Below, one piece after another: positions 42,211-50,511 of a stretch of 64,000 nucleotides of DNA (position 1 is its first letter; the number at the start of each line of letters is the position of its first letter). Below the pieces are notes generated by a model. That model ran no database searches, was not told where the DNA came from, and saw only the letters and a program-made list of their open reading frames with translations. The position numbers were made by a program, and so were the translations under genes. This DNA is from Belnapia arida (GTDB lineage Bacteria; Pseudomonadota; Alphaproteobacteria; Acetobacterales; Acetobacteraceae), in NCBI RefSeq assembly GCF_016773205.1, contig NZ_JAETWB010000007.1, positions 162,935-226,934 of the forward strand, given 5' to 3'.

Positions 42211-43187
42211 CCGCCGGGTACCGGTGCCCCGGGCGGGATCAACCCGGCCTCGCGCAGCGCCCCCCAGAAGCCGGGCGGGATCGGGTGCGCCATCAGCCGC
42301 GCATTCTCCTCTACCTCCGCAGGCGTCCGGCCGCCGGGGATGACGGCCGCCACCACCTTGGGCGCAGCGCAGAATTGCAGCGCGGCGGCCTTCAGCGGCA
42401 CGCCCTGCCTCGTGCAGAATTCGGCGAGCCTGTCCCGCCGCGCCAGCAGCTCCGCCGGGGCGGGGGCGTAGTTGAAGGTATTCCCGCCTGCGAGCAGCCC
42501 GGAGTTATAGGGACCGCCGATGACGAGGCTGGCCCCCCGCGCCGCACAGGCCGGGATCAGCCGCTCCAGCGCGCCATGGTCGAGCAGCGTATAGCGGCCG
42601 GCGATGAGGAAGAGGTCCGGGTCGGCATGTTCCAGCGCCAGCAGGCAGGGCTCGACATTGTTCACGCCGAGGCCCCAAGCGCGGATCACCCCCTGCTCGC
42701 GCAGCCGGGTCAGCGCCGGCGCGGCGCCGGCCATGGCCTCGGCGAAGCGCTCCGGCCAGGCCGGGCCGTGCGGATCCTCCGCCGCGTCGTGGATCAGCAC
42801 CATGTCGAGGCGGGCGAGGCCGAGCCGCGCCAGGCTGTGCTCGATGGAGCGCAGCGTGGCCTCCGCCGAATAGTCGTAGCGCACGCGGAAGGGCAGGCCG
42901 CCGAAGAAGCCGTGCTGCTCGTAGGGCGCCGCCGGATCTGCCTCCAGCAATCGCCCGACCTTGGTGCAGAGGGTGAACTCGTCCCGCACCTTCCGCCGCA
43001 GCACCCGCCCCATGCGATGCTCGGACAGTCCCAGCCCATAGAGCGGCGCCGTATCGTAGAGACGGATGCCCCCGTCCCAGGCCGCCTCGATCGCCGCCTC
43101 CGCCACTTCCTCCGCGATCGGCGCGAAGAGGTTGCCGAGCGGCGCCCCGCCCAGGCCGAGCGGGCCCCGCGGCCGCCAGCGGCTCAT
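42207..43187 (-). CDS. Aldo/keto reductase, L-fucose/D-threo-aldose 1-dehydrogenase-like
   Basis: The 326-residue AKR has the catalytic tetrad context: Asp and Tyr in LYDTAPLYGLGLSE, Lys in LCTKVGRLL and His in MVLIHDAAED. GLGGAPLGNLF at the N terminus and the long FFGGLPFRVRYDYSAEATLR insertion match the D-threo-aldose 1-dehydrogenase branch, which oxidises L-fucose and related sugars to lactones with NAD(P). It overlaps both the mutarotase and lactonase genes by 4 bases, a coherent three-step operon. Confidence 0.9.
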   Translation of the reverse strand: MSRWRPRGPLGLGGAPLGNLFAPIAEEVAEAAIEAAWDGGIRLYDTAPLYGLGLSEHRMGRVLRRKVRDEFTLCTKVGRLLEADPAAPYEQHGFFGGLPFRVRYDYSAEATLRSIEHSLARLGLARLDMVLIHDAAEDPHGPAWPERFAEAMAGAAPALTRLREQGVIRAWGLGVNNVEPCLLALEHADPDLFLIAGRYTLLDHGALERLIPACAARGASLVIGGPYNSGLLAGGNTFNYAPAPAELLARRDRLAEFCTRQGVPLKAAALQFCAAPKVVAAVIPGGRTPAEVEENARLMAHPIPPGFWGALREAGLIPPGAPVPGG

Positions 43188-43606
43188 CGCACCACCCCTT
43201 TGGTGAGGAGGATGTTGCCGTAGAGCCGCCGCTCCCCCGTCGCCACCACGGCAAAGGCCTCGCGGGCCAGGGCATAGAAATCGTGCCGCGGCACGGCCCT
43301 CGGCGGCACGGCTCCTGCGCCGCGCAGCAGGCGACTGAAGTCGGTGACGGCCTCCGGCGTGGCGGCGGGATCGCCGACCACCTCCATCACCAGGGCCGGG
43401 TCCGGCTCGAAATCATCGATCGGCAGGACGGAGAGGATGGCGCGAAGCCCGGCCGCAGCATCGGCACCAGGCAGGCGGATCAGCCGCCGGGCATTTGCGG
43501 CGGCCGGGAAATTGGCATCGACGATGGCGATGCGGTCGCCGTGCCCGGCGCTCGCCAGCGCATGCAGCAGGTCGGGGGTGAGCAAGGGATCGAGGCCCAG
43601 CAACAT
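43184..43606 (-). CDS. fucU: RbsD/FucU-family sugar mutarotase
   Basis: The 140-residue protein matches FucU: LLTPDLLHALASAGHGDRIA with the catalytic His, IVDANFPAA, and the C-terminal signature ERRLYGNILLTKGVV. FucU interconverts the alpha and beta anomers of L-fucose. It is the first gene of the operon that continues with the aldose dehydrogenase and lactonase, which act on a specific anomer. AGGG lies twelve bases before the ATG. Confidence 0.9.
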   Translation of the reverse strand: MLLGLDPLLTPDLLHALASAGHGDRIAIVDANFPAAANARRLIRLPGADAAAGLRAILSVLPIDDFEPDPALVMEVVGDPAATPEAVTDFSRLLRGAGAVPPRAVPRHDFYALAREAFAVVATGERRLYGNILLTKGVVR

Positions 43607-43741
43607 AGCGGCGCAGCCCTGGTCGTGGTGGGCGAGCCTGCCGCTGGGTCGGGGTCACGGCAAGGCCCGACGCCACGGCTCACGCGCGCGTGCGTGCCGC
43701 TTCCGCCAGCCGGATCGCTGCGCATGGAGGGGCTTGCTGAT

Positions 43742-43766
43742 ATTGCGAATCAATTGCAATTGCGAA
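43742..43766. promoter_or_regulatory. Fur-like box upstream of the siderophore receptor
   Basis: ATTGCGAATCAATTGCAAT (43742-43760) is an inverted repeat with ATTGC/GCAAT arms, and ATTGCGAA recurs at 43759-43766 as a direct repeat. It is AT-rich in GC-rich surroundings, 50-75 bp before a TonB receptor start, as expected of an iron-responsive (Fur or Irr-type) operator. Confidence 0.6.
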
Positions 43767-43815
43767 GACAGGGCGCCCGCCGGGGGTTGCTCGGAGTGCC
43801 TTCGTCGGAACCGCC

Positions 43816-45984
43816 ATGACCGCTACCCCCCTGCCTGACCGCACCAGGCTGGTCTCCCTCCTGGCGACCAGCCTCGCCCTCGCCGCTCCCGCGGCCCGGG
43901 CCCAGACTCCCCAGCCGGCGCCGGACGGCGTGGTGGCCATGCCCGAATTGCGCATCGAGGGCACGAGGGAGACCGCGACGGGGCCCGTCCAGGGCATCTC
44001 CGCCGAACGCAGTGCCAGCGCCACCAAAACCGACACGCCGCTGATTCTGACGCCGCAGAACGTCACCGTCGTCACCCGCGAGCAGATCGACCTGCAGAAC
44101 TCGCGCAACCTGGGCGACGTGCTGGGCTACACCGCGAGCGGCCAGGGCATCCTCTCCGACTTCCGCGGTGAGTACGGCACGGTCCGTGGCTTCACGCCCG
44201 ATATCTACCTCGACGGGCTCCGCGTGCCGGTGCCGGTCACGGCGCACAGCTTCCGCATCGAGCCCTGGGGGATGGAGCGCGTGGAGTTGCTGCGGGGCGC
44301 CAACTCGGGCCTCTACGGGCAGGGCAACCTCGGCGGCATCATCAACAGCGTCAGCAAGGCTCCCTATCTCGGCCAGGTCAACCAGATGGCCATCCAGGGC
44401 GGCAGCTTCGGCCGCATCCAGGGGATGTTCGATGTCGGCGGCGCCATCGGCGAGAGCAACTCCCTGCTCTGGCGCTTCAACGGCCTGGTCCGCGATGCCG
44501 ACACCTATGTGGAGGGCGGCCGCGACAACCGCATCTACCTCGCCCCGTCCCTGACCTGGCGGCCGACGGGCGACACCACCGTCACCCTCCTCGCCAGCTA
44601 TATGCGGGACGATGCCGGCATCACCGGCCAATGGCTGCCCGCCTTCGGCACCGCGCTGTACAACCGCAACGGCACCATCCCGCGCGACCGCGCCACCGGC
44701 GAGCCCGGCTGGGACCGCTACCACCGCTCGCAATACGGCCTCGGGGCGCGGATCGAGCACAGGCTGAACCAGGACTGGACGCTGCGCTCCAACCTTCGCG
44801 GCACCTATCACGAGCTGGATTACGCCTCCATCTACGGCAACGGCTTCAGCCCGGCGAACCAGCAGCGCAGCATCGCCCGCGTCGCCTCCTACCAGAACCC
44901 GACCTACCGAACCTTCGCCATCGACAACCAGGCCGAGGGCCGCGTGGTCACCGGCCCGCTGGAACACACGCTGCTCTTCGGCCTGGACTACCGCGTGCAG
45001 GGGCTGCATGCGCGCACCTACTCGGCGGCGGCCGGCGCGCTCGACGTCTTCGCCCCGCGCTACGGCTACCGGCCGGGGGTGCTGCCGCTCACTGCCTCCA
45101 ACAACCAGACCATCCAGCAGACCGGCCTTTACCTCCAGGATCAGGTACGGCTGGACCGCTGGTACCTGACCCTGACCGGGCGGCAGGACTTCGCCGACAC
45201 CGCCACGCGCAACAACCGCACCAGCACCAATACCAGCCAGCGGGATGCGCATTTCACCGGCCGCGCCGCGCTGCTCTACGCCTTCGACTTCGGCCTCTCG
45301 CCCTATTTCAGCTATGCCACCTCCTTCCTGCCCAATATCGGCACGCTCTCGCCGGCCCGTGGCAGCGGCACCTTCGCGCCCACCACCGGCGAGCAGTTCG
45401 AAGCCGGCATCAAATACCAGCCGCCCGGCCGGTCGAGCCTCTACTCCGCCACGCTGTTCCAGCTGACGCAGCAGAACGTGCTGACCGCCGATCCGGCGAA
45501 CACGACTTTCTCGATCCAGACAGGCGAGGTGCGGGTGCGGGGGTTGGAGCTGGAGGCGCGCCTCGCCCTGACCCCGGCGCTCAACATCCTTGCCGCCTGG
45601 ACCGCGCAGGACCCGGAAGTGACAAAGACCACCACCGGCAATCTCGGCATGCGCCCGGCCGCGATCCCGGCCCATACCGGCGCGCTCTGGGCGGATTACA
45701 GCTTCGGCATCACGGAGGAGCTGCGCATCACCCTCGGCGGCGGCATGCGCTACATCGGCAACACGCTCGGCAACGGCGCCCCTGCGGCCAGCTCGCCGCA
45801 ATTCCACGTCCCGAGCTTCACCCTGTTCGATGCGGTGGCACGAGCGGATTGGCGGCAATGGCGGCTGGCGGTCAACGCCGTCAACCTCACCGACGAGAAC
45901 CCCGTCAGTGCCTGCTATACTTACAACTCCTGCAGCTACGGTGCGGGCCGCGCGGTCTACGCCACGCTGAGCTACCGTTGGTAA
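43816..45984 (+). CDS. TonB-dependent siderophore receptor
   Basis: The 722-residue outer-membrane protein has a signal peptide (SLLATSLALAAPAARAQ), a plug domain (TDTPLILTPQNVTVVTREQI; RGFTPDIYLDGLRVP; MERVELLRGANSGLYGQGNL; GGIINSVSKAP) and a 22-strand-type barrel ending in YATLSYRW with the terminal aromatic residue. The plug motifs match ferric-siderophore receptors of the FhuA/FpvA type. A Fur-like box lies upstream. No siderophore biosynthesis genes are nearby, so it probably scavenges foreign siderophores. There is no clear ribosome site, so the start could shift slightly. Confidence 0.93.
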   Translation: MTATPLPDRTRLVSLLATSLALAAPAARAQTPQPAPDGVVAMPELRIEGTRETATGPVQGISAERSASATKTDTPLILTPQNVTVVTREQIDLQNSRNLGDVLGYTASGQGILSDFRGEYGTVRGFTPDIYLDGLRVPVPVTAHSFRIEPWGMERVELLRGANSGLYGQGNLGGIINSVSKAPYLGQVNQMAIQGGSFGRIQGMFDVGGAIGESNSLLWRFNGLVRDADTYVEGGRDNRIYLAPSLTWRPTGDTTVTLLASYMRDDAGITGQWLPAFGTALYNRNGTIPRDRATGEPGWDRYHRSQYGLGARIEHRLNQDWTLRSNLRGTYHELDYASIYGNGFSPANQQRSIARVASYQNPTYRTFAIDNQAEGRVVTGPLEHTLLFGLDYRVQGLHARTYSAAAGALDVFAPRYGYRPGVLPLTASNNQTIQQTGLYLQDQVRLDRWYLTLTGRQDFADTATRNNRTSTNTSQRDAHFTGRAALLYAFDFGLSPYFSYATSFLPNIGTLSPARGSGTFAPTTGEQFEAGIKYQPPGRSSLYSATLFQLTQQNVLTADPANTTFSIQTGEVRVRGLELEARLALTPALNILAAWTAQDPEVTKTTTGNLGMRPAAIPAHTGALWADYSFGITEELRITLGGGMRYIGNTLGNGAPAASSPQFHVPSFTLFDAVARADWRQWRLAVNAVNLTDENPVSACYTYNSCSYGAGRAVYATLSYRW

Positions 45985-46073
45985 GCGCGCCGCGGCACCT
46001 GTGGCGCTGTCGATGCCCTGCTCGCGGCGCCACTGCCTGGCCTGCCCCGCCTGGGGCGATGCGCTGCCCCCGT

Positions 46074-47759
46074 CTATGCTCCCTTCCCGCCCGGCAGCGT
46101 CGCCGCCCTGAACCGGTCGAGGACGTTGCGGGTGACCTGCTGCGTATAGGCGCAGCCCCGCTTGAGCCCCATGACCCACTCGCAGCTCGCAGCAGTCAGC
46201 ACCTCGCCCCTGCCGCGCCGCATGGACACCATCATGCCGGAGCCGTGATAGGATTTCGCCAGCGTCTCCTCATTGGCGACGCCGTGGATCATCTCCGCCT
46301 TCTCGTACCAGTCATGCGCGCCGACATAGGCGCGGAGCGTGTAGCTCTCGAGCGGCGCCTCGCCCATCACCGCGGGTGTCATGGCGAGGATCTCAACGCT
46401 GTCCGGCGTGCCGTCCTTCCCCGTCGGATAGGGCAGGCCGTCGCGGAAGGTGTAGTCGACCCCATCCACCTCGTAGCCAAAGATACGCGCCTCGGCGCCG
46501 AAGATGTCGCCATAGCTGAGATCGGTCCCGGCGAAGGCCCAGTGCTCCGGCCGGTAGACGGTGAAGCCCCGGCTGCCGCGTGGGGTAAAGCGGCCCCAAT
46601 TCGCATAGGTGCCGCCCAGACCATTCACCCCCACCGTGGTGGCGCCGGGCCAGCGGACGTGCCGGTCCTCCCAGGCGCTGGTGAGCCGCGCATCGTCGCC
46701 GGTGGCGCGAATGGGGTCCGCCTTGTGAGCATTGCTCTTGTAGCAGACCTGGCGCCGCCCCTCCTCCAGCCGGACCTGCCAGGTGAAATTCGCACCGAAC
46801 CGGGCGAAATGGCCGCCCCTGTCCACATAGCTCTCGATCGCGAGGCGCATCTCTCGCGTCCAGTATTCGTCATGGCCGACGACGACGACGCAGGCATAGC
46901 CGTCCAGCAGCTCCGGGCGGAGGTGCAGGTCGGTCTGGGTGATGGTGTCGAGCGCATAGCCCTCGCGCTCGGCCCAGCCGGCGAAGTGGCGGTCGTATTG
47001 CGCCCAGCCGGTCGCCGCGTAGTAGTAGCTGAAGCCGTTGGCGTAGGACCATTCCTTGAAGTCGTAGCGCAGCGGCATCATCGGCTCGGGCGTGGTCGCG
47101 CAGATGCGCGGCGCGTTCTCCGGCAGCTTCACCATGCCGCGGGTCCAGGGCCGCTGCAGGCTCAGCAGCGGCGACATCGCGTTGCGCTCCGGGCCGTGGC
47201 TGCCGCCATAGTGGTTGGCACCGCCCCAGTCGTTGTAGGCGGTGTAGGTGCAGGTCGGCAGCAGATGCAGCACCCGCCCCGGATGCGCGCCGACCGCAGG
47301 CCGCACGACGAAGAAGTGGTGCTGCACGAAGCGGCCGCCCTGATGCCGGGCGACGCTGGACTCGACGAGGTAGAAGCCCGAAGGCAGGTCGGCGGGCAGC
47401 GTCCAGCTGTGCAGCACCGGCCAGTCGCAGCCCTTCTCATAGGCCCCCTCCGGCATCGGCGTCGCCCGGCCCGGCAGCCCGTCCTCGCGGTGCACGGTGG
47501 CGGGGTGCAGCCCGTCGCGCACCACCTCGATCCGCCACTCCACGGCATTGGTGCTGCCGTGGAACCGCACGGTCTCGCCCGGCGCGTAGGAGATGGCGTC
47601 GGTGTAGACGTAGACCTCGTGCCAGTCCGGGTCGTTGCGCGGCGCCTCATAGGGCCGCATCTCCTGCCAGTGGTGGTCGCCCGAGGTGGGATAGATTTTC
47701 TTCGGCCCGACATTGACGGTGCTGTCGGGCCGGGCGGTGGGGTCGTCGTAGAGAGGCAT
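46074..47759 (-). CDS. N,N-dimethylformamidase large-subunit-like protein
   Basis: The 561-residue protein resembles the C-terminal region of the dimethylformamidase beta subunit: SGFYLVESSVARHQGGRFVQ, HLLPTCTYTAYNDWGGANHY, ANGFSYYYAATGWAQYDRHF, VVVGHDEYWTREMR and RFGANFTWQVRLEE. Known enzymes use a mononuclear iron held by tyrosines and a carboxylate; the GHDEYW Tyr is a candidate ligand. They hydrolyse N-substituted formamides. No small subunit is seen next to it. It starts 4 bases after the stop of a peptide-type binding protein gene, which may supply the substrate. Confidence 0.82.
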   Translation of the reverse strand: MPLYDDPTARPDSTVNVGPKKIYPTSGDHHWQEMRPYEAPRNDPDWHEVYVYTDAISYAPGETVRFHGSTNAVEWRIEVVRDGLHPATVHREDGLPGRATPMPEGAYEKGCDWPVLHSWTLPADLPSGFYLVESSVARHQGGRFVQHHFFVVRPAVGAHPGRVLHLLPTCTYTAYNDWGGANHYGGSHGPERNAMSPLLSLQRPWTRGMVKLPENAPRICATTPEPMMPLRYDFKEWSYANGFSYYYAATGWAQYDRHFAGWAEREGYALDTITQTDLHLRPELLDGYACVVVVGHDEYWTREMRLAIESYVDRGGHFARFGANFTWQVRLEEGRRQVCYKSNAHKADPIRATGDDARLTSAWEDRHVRWPGATTVGVNGLGGTYANWGRFTPRGSRGFTVYRPEHWAFAGTDLSYGDIFGAEARIFGYEVDGVDYTFRDGLPYPTGKDGTPDSVEILAMTPAVMGEAPLESYTLRAYVGAHDWYEKAEMIHGVANEETLAKSYHGSGMMVSMRRGRGEVLTAASCEWVMGLKRGCAYTQQVTRNVLDRFRAATLPGGKGA

Positions 47760-47763
47760 CGGG

Positions 47764-49362
47764 TCAGGACTTCTGCAAGTTGTAGAAGAGCGGGAAGCCT
47801 TCGATCAGGCCGGTGACGTTGCTGCGGAAGGCGGTGGGTGGCGTGTAGGCGCCGGTCGGCAGATAGGGGACGTCCTCGAAGGCCTGGAGCTGGATCTGCT
47901 CGGTGAGGCGCTTCTGGTCGGCCAGGCTGTCGGCTGCGAGGAACTGCTCGCGCAACGCCTCGATCTTCGGCAGGTCGGGCCAGCCGGAGGTGCCGGCACG
48001 CCCCGGCCCGCGGACATAGGACTGCGTCGCCGGGTTCAGCGCGATGATGCCGGGGATGTAGTTGCACCAGGCGCTCCAGCCGCCCTTGTCGAGCCCGTCG
48101 CGGTTGTTCATCACCCGCGAGGCGACCGAGCCCCAGTCCGAGGCCTGGTAGTCGAGGTTGAAGCCGACGCGGCGGAACATGTCGCCGGCGATCTCGCTCA
48201 TCGAGTTCAGCGCGACGAGGTCGGTCGGCACCGCCAGCACCACCTTCTCACCCTTGTAGCCCGCGGCCTGGAGGTTGCGCTTGACCTTCTCGTAGTCGGG
48301 CGCGCCGGCCATCGCGTCCAGCCCCGCCTCCGTCGCCAGCTGCGTCCCCGGCAGGAAAAAGCCGCAGCGGTCGTTCCAGAGCGAGCGGTCGTCGCCCATC
48401 ACCGCCGTCATGTAGTCGGTCTGGTTGATGGCAGGCAGGAAAGCGCGGCGGATCGCCGGGTTGTCGAAGGGCGGCTGCAGGTGGTTGAGGCGGATCATCC
48501 CCATCAGCCCGGCCTTGTCCTTCACTGCGACGGTCACGCCGCGGGCACGCCTCAGCAGCGACAGAAGGTCGGCCGTCGGCTGCTCCCACCAGTCGACCTC
48601 GCCCCGCTGCAGGGCGGCGCCGGCGGTTGCGGCGTCGGGGATGGTCTGCCACTCCACGCGATCGACCCGGGCGACCTTGCCGCCGGCGAGGAAGCTCACC
48701 GGCTCGTTGCGCGGCTTGTAGCCCTCGAACCGCTCGTAGACCGCGCGCGAGCCGGCCATGCGCTCATTCGCCACCCAGCGGAACGGGCCGCTGCCGACGA
48801 TCTCCGTCACCTGCGTCGAGGTCGGGTTCTTGGCGAAGCGCTCCTGCATCACCGGGCAGTAGGAGGAGGGCTTGGCCAGCGCGGTCGCCAGCAGCGGGAA
48901 TGGCTTCTTCAGCTTCACCAGGAAGACGCGGTCGGAGACGACCACCATCTCGTCGGTGATGGCGCGGATGTTCTGGCCGAGCACGTCCGCCTTCGTCCAG
49001 CGGTCGATGCTGGCGACGGCGTCGCGCGCCAGGATCGGCGTGCCGTCATGGAAGGTCGGCCCCTCGCGCAGGGTGATGCGCCAGGTGTGCCCGCCATCCT
49101 CGATGACATGGCCCTCGACCAGCTGCGGCTGTGCGACGTAGTTGGCGTCGAGGCCGTAGAGCTGGTCATAGACCATCATGCCGTGGTTGCGCGTTACCAG
49201 CGCCGTGTTGAACACCGGGTCGAGCAGCGTCAGGTCCGACTGCGGCACGAAGCGCACCACGGAGGTCGCCCCCGGCGTCCCCTGCGCGCGCAGCACGCCA
49301 GGCCGCGCCAATGCCAGGGACGACGCACCGGCCGCCAGGGCCATGAGATCGCGACGCTTCAT
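47764..49362 (-). CDS. ABC-type peptide/nickel (family 5) extracellular solute-binding protein
   Basis: The 532-residue protein has a twin-arginine-like signal (MKRRDLMALAAGASSLALAR) and the SBP family 5 pattern: VPQSDLTLLDPVFNTALVTR, WRITLREGPTFHDGTPILAR, IVGSGPFRW, LNHLQPPFDNPAIRRAFLPA and the C-terminal YLPTGAYTPPTAFRS. It binds peptides or amide-like solutes in the periplasm. GGAGG six bases before the ATG supports the start. It is followed at 4 bases by the dimethylformamidase-like gene; no permease is nearby, so it must borrow one from elsewhere. Confidence 0.92.
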   Translation of the reverse strand: MKRRDLMALAAGASSLALARPGVLRAQGTPGATSVVRFVPQSDLTLLDPVFNTALVTRNHGMMVYDQLYGLDANYVAQPQLVEGHVIEDGGHTWRITLREGPTFHDGTPILARDAVASIDRWTKADVLGQNIRAITDEMVVVSDRVFLVKLKKPFPLLATALAKPSSYCPVMQERFAKNPTSTQVTEIVGSGPFRWVANERMAGSRAVYERFEGYKPRNEPVSFLAGGKVARVDRVEWQTIPDAATAGAALQRGEVDWWEQPTADLLSLLRRARGVTVAVKDKAGLMGMIRLNHLQPPFDNPAIRRAFLPAINQTDYMTAVMGDDRSLWNDRCGFFLPGTQLATEAGLDAMAGAPDYEKVKRNLQAAGYKGEKVVLAVPTDLVALNSMSEIAGDMFRRVGFNLDYQASDWGSVASRVMNNRDGLDKGGWSAWCNYIPGIIALNPATQSYVRGPGRAGTSGWPDLPKIEALREQFLAADSLADQKRLTEQIQLQAFEDVPYLPTGAYTPPTAFRSNVTGLIEGFPLFYNLQKS

Positions 49363-49554
49363 GATGCACCTCCGCCTTGCGCGGCGAGTGTGGGGCATAA
49401 ATCGCGGCTTGGCCAAGCTGGCCCAGTGATTGAATTGCACCAGCCCATTCGCCCGGCAATGTCCACGCGCATTGCCCATCGCCTGGGCAGACGCCCCGGG
49501 CTTTGCGCCGGCGCGGGTTGTGCTAGCCTTCGTCTGGCAGCGACGGAGCACGCG

Positions 49555-50508
49555 ATGCGGCAGGGGGTTCGGCGCAGGGCCATCATCGCGGCAGGCCTTG
49601 CATGGCCCGCCCGGGCGGAGAGCTATCCCTCGCGGCCGATCCGCCTGATCGTCCCCTTCCCGCCCGGCGGCGGCGTCGACCTCACTGCGCGCCTGCTGGC
49701 GGAGCCGCTGCAGCGCGAGCTCGGCGAGACGATCGTCATCGAGAACCGCGGCGGCGCCGGCGGCGTCATCGGCGTGGATGCGATGTCGCGCGCGCCGGCC
49801 GATGGCTATACCCTCTCCCTCACCGGCGCGGGCACGACGACGGCGGGGCCGCACCTCCGCGCCCTGCCCTATGACGCGATGGGCCTCGCACACGTCACGC
49901 GGCTGGTGCGCATGCCCTTCATCCTCGCCGTGCGCAACAGCCTGCCGGCCAGGACGCTCGCCGAGTTCATGGCGCTCGGCCGCCGCGGCGAGATCCGCTG
50001 GGCCTCGGGCGGCATCGGCACCAGCCAGCATCTGGCCGGGGAGCTGTTCAAGCAGATGTCCGGCCTCGCCATGGTGCACATCCCCTATCGCGGCACCGGC
50101 CCGGCGCTGAACGACCTCGCCGCCGGGATCGTCGATGCCTATTTCGGCGATCCGGCCACGCTGACGCTTGTCAGGGGCGGCCAGGCACGGGCGATGGCCG
50201 TCACCTCGCCCGAGCGCTGGCCGCTGCTGCCGGAGACGCCGGCCGCGGCCGAGGCGGTGCCGGGCTACGAGGCGGAGAATTGGTACGGCCTGGCCGCGCC
50301 GCCCGGCACGCCGCAGGCGGTGCTCGACACGCTCTCGGCAGCGATCCGCAAGGTGCTGGCCGACCCGGCAACCGCCGCCAAATTCGACGCGGCAGGGCTG
50401 CATCCGGCGCCGCTTCCCATCGCCGAGTACCGCGCCTTCCTGGCGCGCGACACCGAAACCTGGGGCCGCGTCGTCAAGGCCGGCAATATCCGCGTGGATG
50501 GCGATTAG
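49555..50508 (+). CDS. Bug/TctC-family periplasmic binding protein
   Basis: The 317-residue protein has a signal sequence (MRQGVRRRAIIAAGLAWPAR) and the Bug pattern: YPSRPIRLIVPFPPGGGVDL at the mature start, ENRGGAGGVIGVDAMSRAPADG, GIGTSQHLAGELFKQMSG and HIPYRGTGPALNDLAAG. These bind carboxylates or amides. GGAG six bases before the ATG fits. It leads an operon with hyuA/hyuB, so the ligand may be their lactam or hydantoin substrate. No TctAB permease is present. Confidence 0.92.
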   Translation: MRQGVRRRAIIAAGLAWPARAESYPSRPIRLIVPFPPGGGVDLTARLLAEPLQRELGETIVIENRGGAGGVIGVDAMSRAPADGYTLSLTGAGTTTAGPHLRALPYDAMGLAHVTRLVRMPFILAVRNSLPARTLAEFMALGRRGEIRWASGGIGTSQHLAGELFKQMSGLAMVHIPYRGTGPALNDLAAGIVDAYFGDPATLTLVRGGQARAMAVTSPERWPLLPETPAAAEAVPGYEAENWYGLAAPPGTPQAVLDTLSAAIRKVLADPATAAKFDAAGLHPAPLPIAEYRAFLARDTETWGRVVKAGNIRVDGD

Positions 50509-50511
50509 CCC

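Noticed and set aside
43750..46179. Open minus-strand frame of 809 codons opposite the TonB receptor
   Set aside because: Low-complexity Val/Ala/Gly/Arg translation without domains, fully opposite a clear receptor gene.
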